Of a stretch of 64,000 nucleotides of DNA, positions 62,268-64,000 are shown piece by piece. The stretch covers positions 2,619,305 to 2,683,304 of the forward strand of contig NZ_LT837803.1 of the NCBI RefSeq assembly GCF_900174485.1, written 5' to 3'. A program made the position numbers and the translations under genes. The notes beneath the pieces were generated by a model. The model had not been told where the DNA came from. It was given only the letters and a program-made list of their open reading frames with translations, and did not search any database. Source of the DNA: Sterolibacterium denitrificans. Lineage in GTDB: Bacteria > Pseudomonadota > Gammaproteobacteria > Burkholderiales > Rhodocyclaceae. Each line of letters opens with the position of its first letter. Position 1 is the stretch's first letter.

Positions 62268-63620
62268 TCACAGCGTCTTGATGAAGACCTTCGAGCGCCG
62301 CTGATAGTTGTAGAGCTCGCGCTTGGTGTCCGGCAAGGTCGCCAGATCGCTTTCGACGAAGCCACGCTCGATGAACCAGTGCGCCGTGCGCGTCGTCAGC
62401 ACGAAAAGTTTCTTCAGCTTGAGCTTCTTCGCCCGCATCTCGATATGCCTGCGCAACTGGTCGCCGTAGCCGTAATGCTGGTATTCGGGCATGACCGCCA
62501 GGCAGGCCAGTTCACCGACGCGTTCGGCAGCCTTTTTGCCGGTGAATGGATACAGGGCCGCGCAGCCGACGGTGACGCCGTCGTCTTCGAGCAGGGAAAA
62601 CCGCGAGATTTCCATTTCGATACGCTCGCGGCCACGCTTGACCAGCGTGCCATCCGCCTCAAGCGGTGCAATCAACCCCAGGATGGCGCCGACGTCATCC
62701 ACCGTCGCCTCGCGCAGGCGGACCAGCGGCGAACGCGTCATCACCGTGCCGACACCCGCATGGGTGAAGAACTCCATCAGCATGGCGCCATCCGCATTGC
62801 GATCGAGGAAATGCACCCGGCCAACGCCGGCACGACAGGCACGCAGCGCGGCAGGCAGCACCCGCGCCACTTCCGGCGCCTGACGCACGCGCCGCGTCAG
62901 CAGCAGCCCGGCCTCATCCACGGTCACCGCCTCGAGCAACTGCCCTTTCTTGTCGACCAATCCGGGCGCGTCGCCGAGAAAAATCAGTTTTTCCGCCTGC
63001 AGGGCAACGGCCACCGCCTCGGCCACGTCTTCCAGCGCCAGATTGAAAATTTCGCCGCTGGGCGAAACCCCCAGGGGTGAAATCAGCACGACATTCTGCT
63101 GATCGAGATCCGCCTTGATTTCCTCGGCAATGATCTTGCGCACCGCGCCCGTGTAGAGATGATCGACGCCGTCCAGCACGCCCACCGGCTTGGCGGTGAT
63201 GAAATTGCCGCCCGTCACGCGCATCCAGGCGCCCGCCATGGGCGTATTGGGCAAGCCCTGGGACAGCAGCGCCTCGATTTCGATGCGCGTCACGCCCAGC
63301 GCGCTTTTCACGCATTCCAGCGCCGCCGCATCGGTGACCCGCAGGCCTTTGTGAAAGCGTGCCGGCAAACCGCGCCGCTGCATTTCGGCATCGATCTGCG
63401 GCCGCGCACCGTGCACCAGCACCAGGCGGATGCCCAGGCTCGCCAGCAGGTTGAAGTCCTGCGCCAGCGCCTGAGCCTTGTCGGTGCCCAGCACCTCGCC
63501 GCCGAAGGCAATGACGAAAGTACGGCCGCGAAATGCGTGAATATACGGCGCTGCCTGGCGAACCCAGGCCACCAGGGCAGCTTCACTGATCTGCCTCGTT
63601 GCGTCCTCAATCATCGTCAT
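62268..63620 (-). CDS. argA: N-acetylglutamate synthase
   Basis: A ~450-residue bifunctional-fold enzyme. The N-terminal amino-acid-kinase-like domain (YIHAFRGRTFVIAFGGEVL, LVLVHGARPQIDAEMQRRGL) and C-terminal GNAT acetyltransferase domain (LACLAVMPEYQHYGYGDQLR, RTAHWFIERGFVESDLATLP) match classic ArgA. It makes the first arginine-pathway intermediate and should be arginine-inhibited through the kinase-like domain. The start MTMIEDATRQ at 63620 follows GGGGAACG; a longer reading adds 28 non-family residues. It ends before a 125-base gap to yggX. Confidence 0.95.
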   Translation of the reverse strand: MTMIEDATRQISEAALVAWVRQAAPYIHAFRGRTFVIAFGGEVLGTDKAQALAQDFNLLASLGIRLVLVHGARPQIDAEMQRRGLPARFHKGLRVTDAAALECVKSALGVTRIEIEALLSQGLPNTPMAGAWMRVTGGNFITAKPVGVLDGVDHLYTGAVRKIIAEEIKADLDQQNVVLISPLGVSPSGEIFNLALEDVAEAVAVALQAEKLIFLGDAPGLVDKKGQLLEAVTVDEAGLLLTRRVRQAPEVARVLPAALRACRAGVGRVHFLDRNADGAMLMEFFTHAGVGTVMTRSPLVRLREATVDDVGAILGLIAPLEADGTLVKRGRERIEMEISRFSLLEDDGVTVGCAALYPFTGKKAAERVGELACLAVMPEYQHYGYGDQLRRHIEMRAKKLKLKKLFVLTTRTAHWFIERGFVESDLATLPDTKRELYNYQRRSKVFIKTL

Positions 63621-63720
63621 GCTCGTTCCCCATGCCCGGCCAGCCTTTTCGGGGTGCTCCCGAATATCGTCACCACCACGCGCAACCACCAAAGCGCTGC
63701 GCAACGCATCCTGTCATATT

Positions 63721-64000
63721 TCAGAAATCGCCCCACAATGCCATCATCGCGGCCAGCGCCGCCAGCCCTGCAGTCTCGGTACGCAAGATGCGCGGGCCGA
63801 GACGCAGCGGCTGAAAACCGACCGAACGCGCCATGTCCTCCTCGGCCGCCTCAAAGCCACCCTCCGGACCAGCCAGCAACTGGATTTCACCGGCTGGCCG
63901 AGGTAGATCGGCAAGGCGCGCGCCCTGATGCGGCGATAGCAACAGACGCAGCGGCACTGCCGGCGCGCCGGCAAGATAGTCGGGCAAATCCAGCAGCTCA
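63721..64000 (-). CDS. rsmE: 16S rRNA m3U1498 methyltransferase, C-terminal part
   Basis: The 3' end of a gene whose 5' part lies beyond the right edge. The visible ~92 residues carry the SPOUT methyltransferase C-terminal motifs of RsmE: LLAGPEGGFEAAEEDMARSV (SAM knot) and RLGPRILRTETAGLAALAAM, which end the protein. The reading frame continues to base 64000. It methylates U1498 of 16S rRNA. Confidence 0.93.
   Translation of the reverse strand, partial: ELLDLPDYLAGAPAVPLRLLLSPHQGARLADLPRPAGEIQLLAGPEGGFEAAEEDMARSVGFQPLRLGPRILRTETAGLAALAAMMALWGDF

Overview
The window looks like chromosomal DNA of a GC-rich, polarly flagellated betaproteobacterium. A Rhodocyclales or Sterolibacteriaceae-type relative is my guess from the trxA-rho-rpmE order, the protein sequences and the sigma54/sigma28-type flagellar hierarchy; it is inferred, not measured. 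Almost all sequence is coding. No rRNA, tRNA or CRISPR array was recognised.

Layout. 1-8341 is mostly housekeeping: the first codons of a divergent ferredoxin gene, trxA, rho, rpmE, a membrane glycosyltransferase, oligoribonuclease, an M48 protease, a HigBA-like toxin-antitoxin (TA) pair and rsgA. 8342-16386 is an accessory region with four more TA pairs (Phd/PIN, two DinJ/YafQ, HicAB), an orphan ORF, the flagellin operon fliC-flaG, and two direct copies of a ~755-760 bp non-coding element with terminal inverted repeats. One YafQ toxin carries a one-base frameshift. rdgC and a quinone oxidoreductase follow.

18478-56452 is a nearly complete set of flagellar structural genes. It runs fliD-fliS-fliT-fliT2-fliK-like-flhB-like-ycgR; a three-gene PLP-decarboxylase / ATP-grasp / PLP-transferase operon directly downstream of fliE; fliE; the two-component pair flrC/flrB; fliFGHIJKLMNOPQR; a novel lipoprotein with flgL and flgK; flgJIHGFEDCB; and divergent flgA. 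Export-gate genes flhA/flhB, the flagellar sigma factor, the stator and chemotaxis genes must lie elsewhere. Sequences resembling sigma28 promoters precede fliC, fliD and flgK (late genes). Sequences resembling sigma54 promoters precede fliE and flgB (middle genes), which fits an FlrBC/FleSR-type cascade.

56485-64000 returns to housekeeping and metal genes: Hsp33, an ArsC/YffB-like protein, a small membrane protein, an exported hypothetical, a cytochrome c-FTR1 iron permease fusion behind a Fur-like palindrome, rpiA, yggX, argA and the 3' part of rsmE.

Most worth following up: the PLP/ATP-grasp/PLP operon inside the flagellar regulon, the MITE-like elements bracketing flagellin, the TA cluster there with its frameshifted toxin, and a lipoprotein coupled to flgL that overlaps fliR on the opposite strand.
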